From assembly GCA_964291465.2 (NCBI GenBank), contig OZ219940.1, positions 16,877-80,876 of the forward strand: a DNA stretch of 64,000 bases. Direction: 5' to 3'. The notes beneath the pieces are model-generated. The model searched no databases. It worked only from the letters and a program-made list of their open reading frames with translations, and had not been told where the DNA came from. Below, in pieces: positions 34,303 through 43,024 of this stretch. Source of the stretch: JAGWBJ01 sp964291465 (GTDB lineage Bacteria; Chloroflexota; Dehalococcoidia; Lucifugimonadales; JAGWBF01). How positions within the stretch are numbered: the first letter of the stretch is position 1; every line of letters starts with the position of its first letter. Made by a program: the position numbers and the translations under genes.

Positions 34303-35205
34303 ATGAGGTACACGAAGCTGGGGCCGCGGGAGATATCGGTAGTCGGCCTGGGCACCTGGCAGTTCGGGGAGCCCGGTTGGGGCTGGGGCACTGAGCTGGA
34401 CCTCCAGGGGGCCTCGCGTATCGTGGAGAGGGCCCTGGAGCTGGGGGTCAACTTCTTCGACACCGCGGCGGTGTACGGAAACGGACGCTCGGAGGAGATC
34501 CTGTCCGAGGTGCTGGGAGAAGTGCGACACCGTGTCGTCATCTCCACCAAGGTCGCGCCGCCGCTGGAGCCCGGCCGGGTAAAGTGGTCCGCCGAACGGA
34601 GCCTTCGCCGTCTCTCCCTGGACTCCATCGAGCTCTACCAGCTCCACGCCCCGGACAACAACGTGCCCTTGGAGCAGACCATGGGAGCGCTGCAGGAGCT
34701 TATGGACTCGGGGCTGGTGCGCCAGGTGGGAGTCAGCAACTTCGGGCCCATGCAGTGGCGCAGGGGAGAGGCAGCCCTGGGCGGCCCCCTCATCTCCAAC
34801 CAGGTGGAGTACCATCTCCTGGAGCGACGCTACGGGGAGAGCGTGCTGCCCCACGCCCGGCAGGAGGGGCGGGGCGTCATCGCCTACAGCCCCCTGGCCC
34901 AGGGCCTGCTCACGGGAAAGTACGGCCGGAGCAACGTGCCTCAGGACGTGAGGGCCCACTACGGCATCTTCAATCGCCGGAGCCTACGCAGGGCGCCGGC
35001 GATCGTGGAGGCCCTCCAGGACGTGGCCGGCCACTACGACGCCACTCCCGCGCAGGTGGCCCTCGCGTGGCTGCTCAAGGACCCGGAGGTGGCGGTGATC
35101 CCCGGCGCCCGCACCGTAGAGCAGCTGGAGGCCAACGTCGCCGCCGCCGACCTGACCCTGTCACCGGACGAGCTATACCAGCTCGACCAGGTCAGCCGGA
35201 GCTAG
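34303..35205 (+). CDS. Aldo/keto reductase
   Basis: A 300-aa NAD(P)H-dependent (beta/alpha)8 barrel. The catalytic tetrad is visible: Asp and Tyr in GVNFFDTAAVYGNGRSEE, Lys in RVVISTKVAP, and His in LYQLHAPDNN. The cofactor-binding end is AVIPGARTVEQLEANVAA. The sequence resembles the AKR11/AKR14-like general stress and sugar-aldehyde reductases, but the substrate is unknown. A TATAAT box lies at 34266-34271, 31 bases before the ATG, with no good -35 box. Confidence 0.92.
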   Translation: MRYTKLGPREISVVGLGTWQFGEPGWGWGTELDLQGASRIVERALELGVNFFDTAAVYGNGRSEEILSEVLGEVRHRVVISTKVAPPLEPGRVKWSAERSLRRLSLDSIELYQLHAPDNNVPLEQTMGALQELMDSGLVRQVGVSNFGPMQWRRGEAALGGPLISNQVEYHLLERRYGESVLPHARQEGRGVIAYSPLAQGLLTGKYGRSNVPQDVRAHYGIFNRRSLRRAPAIVEALQDVAGHYDATPAQVALAWLLKDPEVAVIPGARTVEQLEANVAAADLTLSPDELYQLDQVSRS

Positions 35206-35301
35206 GGATACTCTCTGGGCGGTGGACGTCCAGGGACCCATCCGGACCGGAGCTAGGGCCCACGATGAGGTCCTCCCGGCCGGTGAGGATGGGAGCGGCG
35301 C

Positions 35302-37293
35302 CTAGGAAGCCCCACGGCCCGTGAACAGGTCGTACCGGTCTCCCGCTTGCCGCACTACCTCGTCCACGTCCTCTTCCAGCAGGAACCCCTCGGCCGCCAG
35401 CTCCTCGGCGGCGCGGCGCACCCTGTCCAAGTATCCGGCCCTGGAGCCGTACCGCTCCTCGATGGACCTCCGGGGGTCGCCTCTGTCCCGCCGCCGCTCC
35501 GCCTCGGTGGAGGGGAAGGGTATGGTGGAGCCGAAGAGGCCCAGGATGTCCATGACCTGGTCGGAGCCGCCGATGTCCGGGTGTCTCAGGTTCCAGCCAG
35601 CGTAGGTTGCCAGGGGCACGGCAACGTCGGGAAGGCGGACGCCGGCAATCTCGTTGGCGTCCTCGTCGACGGCCGAGACCAACCCCGGGTAGGCAGCCCC
35701 CACGAGGGCAGGCACTCTGAAGAGGACCCCCTTTTCCACGTCCGAACCGAAGTCCAGCCTGGACAGGTAGGGGATATGGGCGGGAAACTCCACGCCGGGT
35801 ATGGCGGTGAAGCGAGTCCGAGTCTCCTCCGGCCTGACCGCGGTCGCCCCGGCGATGGACGGATGACGGCTGGCCGGCGGCTCGACACCTGACGCAACCC
35901 AACGGTCCAGGTTCACCAGGGCGGCGCGAAGCAAGGGAGTGTAGTCGACGCAGTTGAACCGCTGCTGGGCGCGGAACCCGTCCACCGGGGTCAGGTCGGT
36001 GGGCGGGTAGACGCCCGAGGCGTGCTGGGTCCCGGCGAAGTGGTAGACTCGCACCGTGTCCCTGGATGGAACGTCCCGGCTCGCGTCCATATCGGTGTGG
36101 ACCAGGGAGCCGTCTCCCCGCCAGTACTCGGAGGAGGAGTTGGTCAGCATGACCTTGGGCATACCGCCCGAGGCCGCCAGACGTGAGAGCAGCCCGTCGG
36201 TGACGCCTGTGTCGGGGTCCGCCTGGTCCCCGTCGGTGAAGGGAAACAGACAGCCTGCGCTGCGCTTCTCGGTGTTGGACGGCTGGCCAAACCTCTGGTT
36301 GAACTCGCCGCGCCTGCCCCCGGCGATGTGGGGGATGACGCCGTCGAACACCGTCCTGTCGGCCTCGTCCCGGTTGAGGCCCAGGTACAGGAAGAGGCGC
36401 AGGAAACGGCCGCTCTGGGAGGCGCCGAACCCGTAGGCGTACTCCAGCGTCCCGGCACAGGGGTTCCCCTCCCCGGCGCCGCCGTGCTTCAGGAACGACA
36501 CGAAATCACGAACGGCCACCAGCCCCAGGCCCACCACGGGCGCTCCGACGGTGGTGTACACGAACTGGTAGGTCTTGCCGGGCTTGAAGCCCTCGGGAAA
36601 GTGGACGTGGCAGGCGTCGGGCACGACCGCGCCGGATTCCACGCGGGCGAAGGACCACCTGTCTCGGGGCACCGTGCGGGGCTCTGCGTCCTCGTAGTCC
36701 CGCTCCAGCAGGAGAGCGTCGGGCTCGTCCACGTCCATGGCCGGGTAGGGCCTGTGTACCGCGTGGGCCAGCGGCTGGACGGTGGCAGGCACGTTGGGCA
36801 GATAGCTGACCATTATCCTGCCGGATATGGGGGCGCCCTCCTGGGTGACGGCGTCGGGAGCCCTCAGGCGCAGCAGGCCGGGAGTGTCGGGGACGTCGTA
36901 CTGCCAGCCGCACCAGGCGACGGTGTAGCCGTGGCGCATGAGGAACCCGTTGCCCGGGTCCAGGTGGGCCGCTGGGTCCTCGTCCTCCCCCGCGGCGTTG
37001 AAGTACTTGAGTGCCCGGCGCTTGCCCCGGTTCAGGACGTCCAGGAGCACCCGGCCGTTGCCCCGTTCCGGGTCGGCCGGGGCCAGGATGCTCACGTGGG
37101 CGGAGCAGGCAACCATCCCGCGGCCGTCCCTGGGAGCCAAGTCCAGGTCCACGATGCCGGCGTTGGCCGGATGGGCCGGGTCGACGGCCAGCTCCAGCGT
37201 TCCATCCAGGCGCTCGTAGGGCCCAACGTCGCCGAAGGCCCGACCGCCGACGAAGGGTGTTCGTGACGTGATCCGTAGCTGAGAGAGGCCCAT
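35302..37293 (-). CDS. Alpha/beta-hydrolase-domain protein (large, Abhydrolase_10-like)
   Basis: A 663-aa protein with an N-terminal beta-rich region (about 1-200) and a C-terminal alpha/beta hydrolase region. The nucleophile elbow is probably GASQSGRFLRLFLYLGLN (Ser in GxSxS), the acid is in the following strand region, and the His may be in VYHFAGTQHASGVYPP. Members of this poorly characterised family are annotated only as alpha/beta-hydrolase-domain proteins. No secretion signal. AAAGGA precedes the ATG. It is divergent from the isochorismatase-like gene at 37536. Confidence 0.8.
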   Translation of the reverse strand: MGLSQLRITSRTPFVGGRAFGDVGPYERLDGTLELAVDPAHPANAGIVDLDLAPRDGRGMVACSAHVSILAPADPERGNGRVLLDVLNRGKRRALKYFNAAGEDEDPAAHLDPGNGFLMRHGYTVAWCGWQYDVPDTPGLLRLRAPDAVTQEGAPISGRIMVSYLPNVPATVQPLAHAVHRPYPAMDVDEPDALLLERDYEDAEPRTVPRDRWSFARVESGAVVPDACHVHFPEGFKPGKTYQFVYTTVGAPVVGLGLVAVRDFVSFLKHGGAGEGNPCAGTLEYAYGFGASQSGRFLRLFLYLGLNRDEADRTVFDGVIPHIAGGRRGEFNQRFGQPSNTEKRSAGCLFPFTDGDQADPDTGVTDGLLSRLAASGGMPKVMLTNSSSEYWRGDGSLVHTDMDASRDVPSRDTVRVYHFAGTQHASGVYPPTDLTPVDGFRAQQRFNCVDYTPLLRAALVNLDRWVASGVEPPASRHPSIAGATAVRPEETRTRFTAIPGVEFPAHIPYLSRLDFGSDVEKGVLFRVPALVGAAYPGLVSAVDEDANEIAGVRLPDVAVPLATYAGWNLRHPDIGGSDQVMDILGLFGSTIPFPSTEAERRRDRGDPRRSIEERYGSRAGYLDRVRRAAEELAAEGFLLEEDVDEVVRQAGDRYDLFTGRGAS

Positions 37294-37415
37294 GGCGGTC
37301 CTTTCGGCATGTGGCTGGGCGCATTCGTCGCGGGGACGTGCGCGTCAATTGTAACACGGCGGGGATGTATGGCCGCCATCTCCCTCACGCGCCGGAGGGG
37401 GGCTGGGCAGTCGTC

Positions 37416-37443
37416 TTGACACTCCGGGGCAGCGTGATATAGT
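37416..37443 (+). promoter_or_regulatory. Promoter of the isochorismatase-like/asparaginase-like genes
   Basis: Consensus TTGACA (37416-37421), a 16-base spacer and TATAGT (37438-37443) lie about 90 bases upstream of the ATG at 37536. Confidence 0.75.
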
Positions 37444-37535
37444 AATTTCGCTCCTGGATACCTCTGGGGCCGTCCGCGCCCTCGATATCGTCCAGATGCG
37501 GCGCCCTCGAATCGTAGTCGGAGAGGAGACACCAG

Positions 37536-38144
37536 ATGCCGGACGCCCTGAAGCTCGACCCCAAGAAGACCGCATTCATCGTCATAGACATGATCAACTC
37601 GACGGCCAAGGGCCAGGGACCCCCATACACGCTGCCGCCGGGCCGGGTGGACCTGGTGAAGAACTTCCAGAAGCTGATAGCCCAGTGCCGCGCCGGGGGC
37701 TCCCCCATCATCTACATCACCACCTACCGGAGACCCGACGGCACCGACGCCCCCAGGACCATCGCCGACGCCGCGCCCCCAGGAGGCGGCGGCGGACAAC
37801 CCTTGGGGCCCAACGATCCGGGCCCGCAGGTGATCGACGAGCTCAAGCCCGAGCCGGAAGACTACATAGTGGCCAAGCCGCGCTTCAGCTCCTTCTACGG
37901 GACCAACGTGGGAGGGATACTGAACGACCGGGGCATCGACACCATCCTGGTGGGCGGCATATCCACGCCCCGGAGCGTGGAGGGCACGGCCAGGGAGGCC
38001 AAGAACCTGGACATGCAGTGCGTCGTCGTGAGCGACTGCTGCGACGGTCCCGAGAAGGACGTCCACGAGTACATCCTGGAGAGGGTCCTCCCACTGCTGG
38101 TCCGGGTGCGCACCACCGACGAGGTGATCGCCGCCCTCAGCTAG
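37536..38144 (+). CDS. Isochorismatase-like protein with Ser at the catalytic Cys position
   Basis: A 202-aa isochorismatase-superfamily protein. Asp18 (FIVIDMINS) and Lys114 (IVAKPRFSSFYGTN) are in place, but the nucleophile segment reads GGISTPRSVEGTAREA. Ser147 therefore occupies the place of the usual Cys in T-x-x-C-V-E. A Gly/Pro-rich insert (about 80-96) lies on one loop. It is third in the window from this superfamily; the two at 0.3-1.8 kb keep the Cys. It may use Ser, act by the isochorismatase (Cys-independent) chemistry, or be inactive. The asparaginase-like gene follows by 85 bases. Confidence 0.82.
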   Translation: MPDALKLDPKKTAFIVIDMINSTAKGQGPPYTLPPGRVDLVKNFQKLIAQCRAGGSPIIYITTYRRPDGTDAPRTIADAAPPGGGGGQPLGPNDPGPQVIDELKPEPEDYIVAKPRFSSFYGTNVGGILNDRGIDTILVGGISTPRSVEGTAREAKNLDMQCVVVSDCCDGPEKDVHEYILERVLPLLVRVRTTDEVIAALS

Positions 38145-38229
38145 ACAGCCGGCCCGCGCCAGTCGGGCACATCGACGGGCCCTGCCAGAAGCAGCACGGT
38201 TGTGCAGCACCGGTTGTAAGGAGGCGGAA

Positions 38230-39240
38230 GTGAGCACCGATTCCAAGCCCATAGTCTACCTGCTGGGGACCGGGGGCACCATCGCCACCCAGGGAGCCGA
38301 CAGGATGGACGGCACGGAGTACGGGACCGCGGGCATCCGGGCCCCCATTCAGGAGATGCTGGACAGGGTCCCCGAGGCAGCGGACTTCGCCCAGGTCAAG
38401 GCCGAACAGTTCATCAACGTGCCCAGCACCGGGATCGAGCTGGACCACTGGCTGGCCCTGGCCAAGCGCATCAACCAGATCTTCAGCGAGGAGCCAGAGG
38501 TGGCCGGCGTCGCGGTGACCCACGGCACCGCAACCCTGGAGGAGACGGCCTACTTCCTGAACCTGACCGTGAAGAGCAGGAAGCCCGTCGTGGTGACGGG
38601 GGCCATGCGGCCTCCCACCGCCATGGGCACAGACGCGGACGTAAACCTGCTCAACGCCATCCAGACGGCAGCATCCCCCGAGTCCGTGGGACGGGGGGTC
38701 GTGACGGTCCTCAACAACGAGATCCAGGCCGCCCGCCACGTGACCAAGACCAACACCTACCGGGTGGAGACCTTCAAGTCGGGTGAGTTCGGGTTCCTGG
38801 GCTACGCCGACTCGGACCACCGGGTCGTCTATTACCAGTCCCCCAGCCGGAGGCACACCCACGAGAGCGAGTTCACCGTCGACGGCCTCACCGAGCTCCC
38901 CAGGGTGGAGATCGCCTACTCCACCGCCGGGGGCGACGGGCTTCCCGTCAGGCTGTTCGCCGAGGCCGGGGTCTCGGGCATAATCTCGGCGGCGCTGGCC
39001 CCGGGCGCCTCCCACCCGGACCAGATGGACGCCCTGGAGACGGTGGCCAAGGCGGGAATACCGGTGGTCATCGCCGCCCACGTGGGAAGCGGCAGGGTGA
39101 TATTGACCGAGGGCAACAGGGAGAGGGGCTACATAGCCGGCGACAACCTCAGCCCCAAGAAGGCCCGCATCCTGCTGATGCTGGCCCTGACCGTCACCCG
39201 GGACCGGGGCGAGATCCAGCGGATGTTCGACACCTACTGA
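38230..39240 (+). CDS. Asparaginase/glutaminase-family protein (HGTAT variant)
   Basis: A 336-aa type II asparaginase fold. Thr14 in LLGTGGTIAT is the first nucleophile candidate, and Thr100 lies in VTHGTATLEETAYFLNLTVK. The usual catalytic Asp after that Thr (HGTDT) is Ala101. Lys173 in ARHVTKTNTY is kept. No signal peptide, so it is cytoplasmic. The start is GTG at 38230 with AAGGAGG six bases upstream; an in-frame ATG at 38200 lacks such a site. Because the Asp-Lys relay is incomplete, activity on asparagine is uncertain; another amide or lactam is possible. Confidence 0.85.
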   Translation: MSTDSKPIVYLLGTGGTIATQGADRMDGTEYGTAGIRAPIQEMLDRVPEAADFAQVKAEQFINVPSTGIELDHWLALAKRINQIFSEEPEVAGVAVTHGTATLEETAYFLNLTVKSRKPVVVTGAMRPPTAMGTDADVNLLNAIQTAASPESVGRGVVTVLNNEIQAARHVTKTNTYRVETFKSGEFGFLGYADSDHRVVYYQSPSRRHTHESEFTVDGLTELPRVEIAYSTAGGDGLPVRLFAEAGVSGIISAALAPGASHPDQMDALETVAKAGIPVVIAAHVGSGRVILTEGNRERGYIAGDNLSPKKARILLMLALTVTRDRGEIQRMFDTY

Positions 39241-39276
39241 GGCGGGCTCCAGGGCGGGCTCCAGGGCGGGCTCCAG
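39241..39276. repeat. Three tandem copies of a 12-bp unit
   Basis: GGCGGGCTCCAG is repeated exactly three times immediately after the asparaginase-like stop codon, followed by a degenerate GGGCGGGGCTCCC. It is a minisatellite-like array in the 167-base gap before the amidase gene. The gap also contains a CCTTCAC/GTGAAGG inverted repeat further on. Confidence 0.8.
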
Positions 39277-39407
39277 GGGCGGGGCTCCCGGAGAGCGCCC
39301 AGCCCCCTTGCGTGGAGGCCCCGAAGGGTCTCCCCTTCACTCCCGTGCTGCCCCTGGCTTTAGGCGTGAAGGGCAGCCCAATCGCGGGGACTGGAAAGGA
39401 GCATCGC

Positions 39408-40817
39408 ATGGACAGGAACGACATACCCTTTCTGTCGGTGGCGGAGCTGGGGCGTCTCATCCGTGGGAGGGACGTGTCCCCGGTGGAGGCGGCGGAGGCG
39501 TACCTGGACCGCATAGACGACCTGGACTTCAAGTTCAACGCCTATCTGACGGTGTGCCGCCGGGAGGCCCTCGAGGCTGCCAGAGAGGCGGAGCGGGAGA
39601 TCGCGGCGGGCCGGTACCGGGGGCCCATGCACGGCATCCCCGTGGGGATCAAGGACCAGATCTGGACCCGGGGCATTCGCACCACGGGAGGGTCCCGGCT
39701 GTACCGGGATTTCGTCCCCGAGGAGGACGCCACGGTGGTGGCGAAGCTGAAGGAGGCGGGGGCCGTCATCCTCGGGAAGACCAACATGACCGAGCTGGCG
39801 GTCAGCCCCTATACCCACCGGTACAGCCTGCCCCACAACCCGTGGGACCTAGACACCCTGGCGGGGGGCTCCAGCAGCGGGTCGGGGGCGGGCACCTGCG
39901 CCTACCTCTGCGCCACGTCCCTGGGCGAGGACACCGGAGGCTCCATACGCCGTCCCGCGTCCTGGTGCGGCATTGTGGGCCTGAGACCGTCATGGGGCCG
40001 GGTCAGCAGGCACGGGGTCATGCGCGGCGTGTGGTCCATGGACCAGGTGGGACCCATGTCCCGCATGGTAGAGGACTGCGCCATCACCCTGGGAGCCATA
40101 GCGGGATACGACCCCAGGGACCCGTACACATGGGACGCCCCCGTGCCCGACTACACCGCCGCCCTGGACGGCGACATCAGGGGCCTGAGGGTAGGAGTGG
40201 TATCGGAGATAATGACCAGCCACTGGCTCGAGCCCGAGGTGCGGGACGTGGTGGTCAAGGCCACCGCAGTGCTGGGCGAGCTGGGCGGAACGGTCGAGGA
40301 GGTCTCCATACCCCTGGTCGCCCACGCCAACACCATAGCCGGCACCGCGCTTTCCGCCGAGACCGCCCTGGACCAGGGGAGCATGATAAGGAGCCGGCTG
40401 GACGAGTACGGCCACGACAACACCATCATGCTTCTCACGGCCAGCCTCATACCCGCCCAAGCGTACTACAAGGCCCAGAAGCTCAGAGAGCTGCTGCGAC
40501 GGCAGGTCCACGACACCCTGGACCGGTACGACGTGCTGGTGTTCCCCACCTCGGGCCGGACCGCCCCGGAGCGCCTGGAAGACGACCGGACCATCGACAG
40601 CAAGGAAGCAGCGGCCCGCATCCCGTTCATGTTCAACAACACGGCCAACCTGGCCAGCGTCCCGGGCATCTCCGTGCCCTGCGGCCTCTCTCCGGCCAAC
40701 ATGCCCGTGGGGTTGCAGGTCGTGGGAAAGCCCTTCGCCGAGGAAACGGTGTTCAAGGTGGCCCACGCCTACGAGCAGGCCACGGACTGGCACACCATGC
40801 GTCCCCCGAACGTGTGA
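39408..40817 (+). CDS. Amidase signature family hydrolase
   Basis: A 469-aa amidase. The Ser-cisSer-Lys triad is visible: Lys in HGIPVGIKDQIW, cis-Ser in LAGGSSSGSGAG, and nucleophile Ser in GEDTGGSIRRPASWCGIVGL. Later conserved parts are GPMSRMVEDCAITLG and PGISVPCGLSPANMPVGLQV. It hydrolyses an amide or carbamoyl bond; the exact substrate cannot be read. The ATG at 39408 has AAAGGAG seven bases upstream. It probably belongs to the same amide-degradation group as the isochorismatase-like and asparaginase-like genes before it. Confidence 0.93.
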   Translation: MDRNDIPFLSVAELGRLIRGRDVSPVEAAEAYLDRIDDLDFKFNAYLTVCRREALEAAREAEREIAAGRYRGPMHGIPVGIKDQIWTRGIRTTGGSRLYRDFVPEEDATVVAKLKEAGAVILGKTNMTELAVSPYTHRYSLPHNPWDLDTLAGGSSSGSGAGTCAYLCATSLGEDTGGSIRRPASWCGIVGLRPSWGRVSRHGVMRGVWSMDQVGPMSRMVEDCAITLGAIAGYDPRDPYTWDAPVPDYTAALDGDIRGLRVGVVSEIMTSHWLEPEVRDVVVKATAVLGELGGTVEEVSIPLVAHANTIAGTALSAETALDQGSMIRSRLDEYGHDNTIMLLTASLIPAQAYYKAQKLRELLRRQVHDTLDRYDVLVFPTSGRTAPERLEDDRTIDSKEAAARIPFMFNNTANLASVPGISVPCGLSPANMPVGLQVVGKPFAEETVFKVAHAYEQATDWHTMRPPNV

Positions 40818-40939
40818 GGCCCGGAGGGGTGTGCTCCATAGGCCGGCTTACCTGGCGCGGCGGCGCACACGCGGGCAGGGACGGAAGACATCGGAAGTCT
40901 CTGGGAGAGGGGGCTACGGGGCTGCCGGGGAGGGCCTGA

Positions 40940-41995
40940 TCAGCCTTCGGAGGCGTCGCTGGAAGGAGCGGCGGAAGCCGCATCGGGCGCCTGGCCGGCG
41001 CCGTTGCCGGAGGCAACCGCTCCCTCACTGTACAGGTGGCACGAGACCCTGTGGCCCCCGCCCACGTCCCTCATCACCGGCTCTTCCACGGAGCACCTGT
41101 CCATCACCCAGGGGCACCGGGGATGGAACCGGCACCCGGCGGGGGGGTTGATGGGTGACGGCACCTCTCCCGCTAGCACGATCTCTTCCCGCTGCACATC
41201 GGGATGGGAGGGCAGGGCCGCGGAGAACAGTGCCTTGGTGTAGGGATGAAGGGGCTCCTCGTAGAGGGCCTCGGTAGGCCCCTGCTCTACGATCTGTCCC
41301 AGGTACATGACGGCCGTCTCGTGGGCCATGTAGCGCACGGTGGCCAGGTTGTGGGCCACCAGGAGGAAGGCTACTTCGGTCTGCTCCTGCAGGTCCACCA
41401 GCAGGTTCATCACCTGGGCCCTGATGGACACGTCCAACGCCGAGACGGGCTCGTCCAGGATGATAAGCTTGGGGTAGGAGGCCAAAGCGCTGGCGACGGC
41501 GATCCGCTGCCTCTGGCCACCGCTGAACTCGTGGGGATAGAGGTTGCCTTGCTCCTTCCGCAGGCCCACCTGGGCGAGCACCTCCGCCACCCGCTCGTCC
41601 CTTTCGGACTTGGTGACGTTCCTGTTCACCACCAGGGCCTCGGCAACGATGTCCTTGACCCTCATACGGGGGCTCAGGGAGGACCACGGGTCCTGGAACA
41701 CGGCCTGGACCTGGGTGCGATAGTCCTTGAGGGACTGTCCCTGGAACCTCAGCACGTCCTCGCCGTTGAGGAGTATCTGGCCGCTGGTGGGCCGCTCCAG
41801 GCGGAGGAGCAGCTTGGCGGTGGTCGTCTTGCCGCAGCCCGACTCGCCCACGAGGCCCAGGGTCTCGCCCTGGTTGATGGAGAAGCTGATGCCGTCGACC
41901 GCCTGCACGTGCCCAACGGTTTTCATCCAGACCAGCCCGGTGGTGACGGGGAAGTACTTGGTCAGCTCTTCTACACGAAGGAGTTCCTGTGTCAC
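40940..41995 (-). CDS. Peptide-type ABC transporter ATP-binding protein (OppF-type), system 2
   Basis: A 351-aa ATPase with Walker A GESGCGKTTTAK, VFQDPWSSLSPRMR, signature FSGGQRQRIAVASAL, Walker B LIILDEPVSALD, and the Cys-containing end PAGCRFHPRCPWVMDRC. An Ala/Ser-rich tail of about 25 residues follows. The start is the GTG at 41993-41995, which overlaps the stop of the OppD-type gene by four bases (GTGA). It is the last gene of the minus-strand system 2 operon. Confidence 0.93.
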   Translation of the reverse strand: MTQELLRVEELTKYFPVTTGLVWMKTVGHVQAVDGISFSINQGETLGLVGESGCGKTTTAKLLLRLERPTSGQILLNGEDVLRFQGQSLKDYRTQVQAVFQDPWSSLSPRMRVKDIVAEALVVNRNVTKSERDERVAEVLAQVGLRKEQGNLYPHEFSGGQRQRIAVASALASYPKLIILDEPVSALDVSIRAQVMNLLVDLQEQTEVAFLLVAHNLATVRYMAHETAVMYLGQIVEQGPTEALYEEPLHPYTKALFSAALPSHPDVQREEIVLAGEVPSPINPPAGCRFHPRCPWVMDRCSVEEPVMRDVGGGHRVSCHLYSEGAVASGNGAGQAPDAASAAPSSDASEG

Positions 41996-43007
41996 GCGGA
42001 CTCCCCGATCGACCCCTTCCGGACCCCGGACCCTTCGCCGTTGGTATCGGCCAGCCAGCAGCTGGCCCTGTGGCCCACGGACACGGGGAAGCTGTCGGGA
42101 TAGCCGGAGAGGCACCGGTCGTATGCGTGCATGCAGCGGGGAGCGAACCGGCAACCCACGGGCAGGTCGAACAGCGCCGGGGGCTGGCCCTCGATGGCGA
42201 ACAGGCGGTCCGTCTGCTCCATCTGGGGAACGGCTGCCATCAAGGCCTGGGTGTAGGGGTGGGTGGGGTTGTTGAACAGGTCCCTCACGTCCGCGTCCTC
42301 GACGATGCGGCCCGCGTACATCACGGCCACCCTGTCGCACATGCGGGCCACTATGCCGAAGTCGTGGGTGATGAAGATGATGCCCAGCCCGGTCTCCGCC
42401 TGGATCTCCTTGAGCAGGCGGAGGTACTGGAGCTGGATGGTCACGTCCAGGGCGGTGGTGGGCTCGTCGGCGATGATGACCTTGGGCTCGCAGGACATGG
42501 CGATGGCGCCGATGATACGCTGCTTCATGCCCCCGCTCATCTGGTGGGGAAGTCGTCCAAGCGGCGATCGGGAGCGGCCACCCTGACGCTGCGCAGGGCC
42601 TCCATGGCTTGCTGGACCATGGACTTGTGGGAGCCATGCCTGTGGGTACGCAGGGCCTCCACAAGCTGGTTGCCAATGGTAAAGACCGGGTTCAGCGAAG
42701 TCTGAGGGTCCTGGAGGATCATGGATATCTTCCGTCCCCGGATGTCCCTCATCTCCCGGTCGGTCTTCTCGACTAGGTCCTCGCCGTCGAGGATGATCTG
42801 TCCCTCCACGATACGTGCGGCGGGCCTGGGGATCAGCCGGAGCATGGAGAGGGCCGTCATCGTCTTGCCACAACCCGACTCGCCCACGATTCCCAGGGTC
42901 TCGCCCTGGCGGAGGGAGAAGCTGACGCCGTCGACGGCCTTGACCGTGCCCCACCGGTTGAAGAAGTAGGTATGGAGGTCCTTGACGTCGAGGATGACTT
43001 CGCCCAT
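41992..43007 (-). CDS. Peptide-type ABC transporter ATP-binding protein (OppD-type), system 2, with frameshift
   Basis: Two frames together make a complete OppD-type ATPase of about 338 residues. The 5' frame holds Walker A GESGCGKTMTALSML and the Q-loop ILQDPQTSLNPVF, then breaks off after RRLDDFP. The 3' frame resumes with HQMSGGMKQRIIGAIAM, Walker B VIIADEPTTALDV and the end GCRFAPRCMHAYDRC. The break is in a run of four G on the plus strand (42546-42549); five would restore FPHQMSGG. The ATG at 43005-43007 is used; a GTG at 43019 is an alternative. All neighbours are intact, so a sequence error is likely. Confidence 0.88.
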
Positions 43008-43024
43008 CTGCGTCGACACGGGAG

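Noticed and set aside
39241..39276. Possible CRISPR-like repeats
   Set aside because: The units are directly adjacent 12-mers with no spacers and no cas genes in the window.
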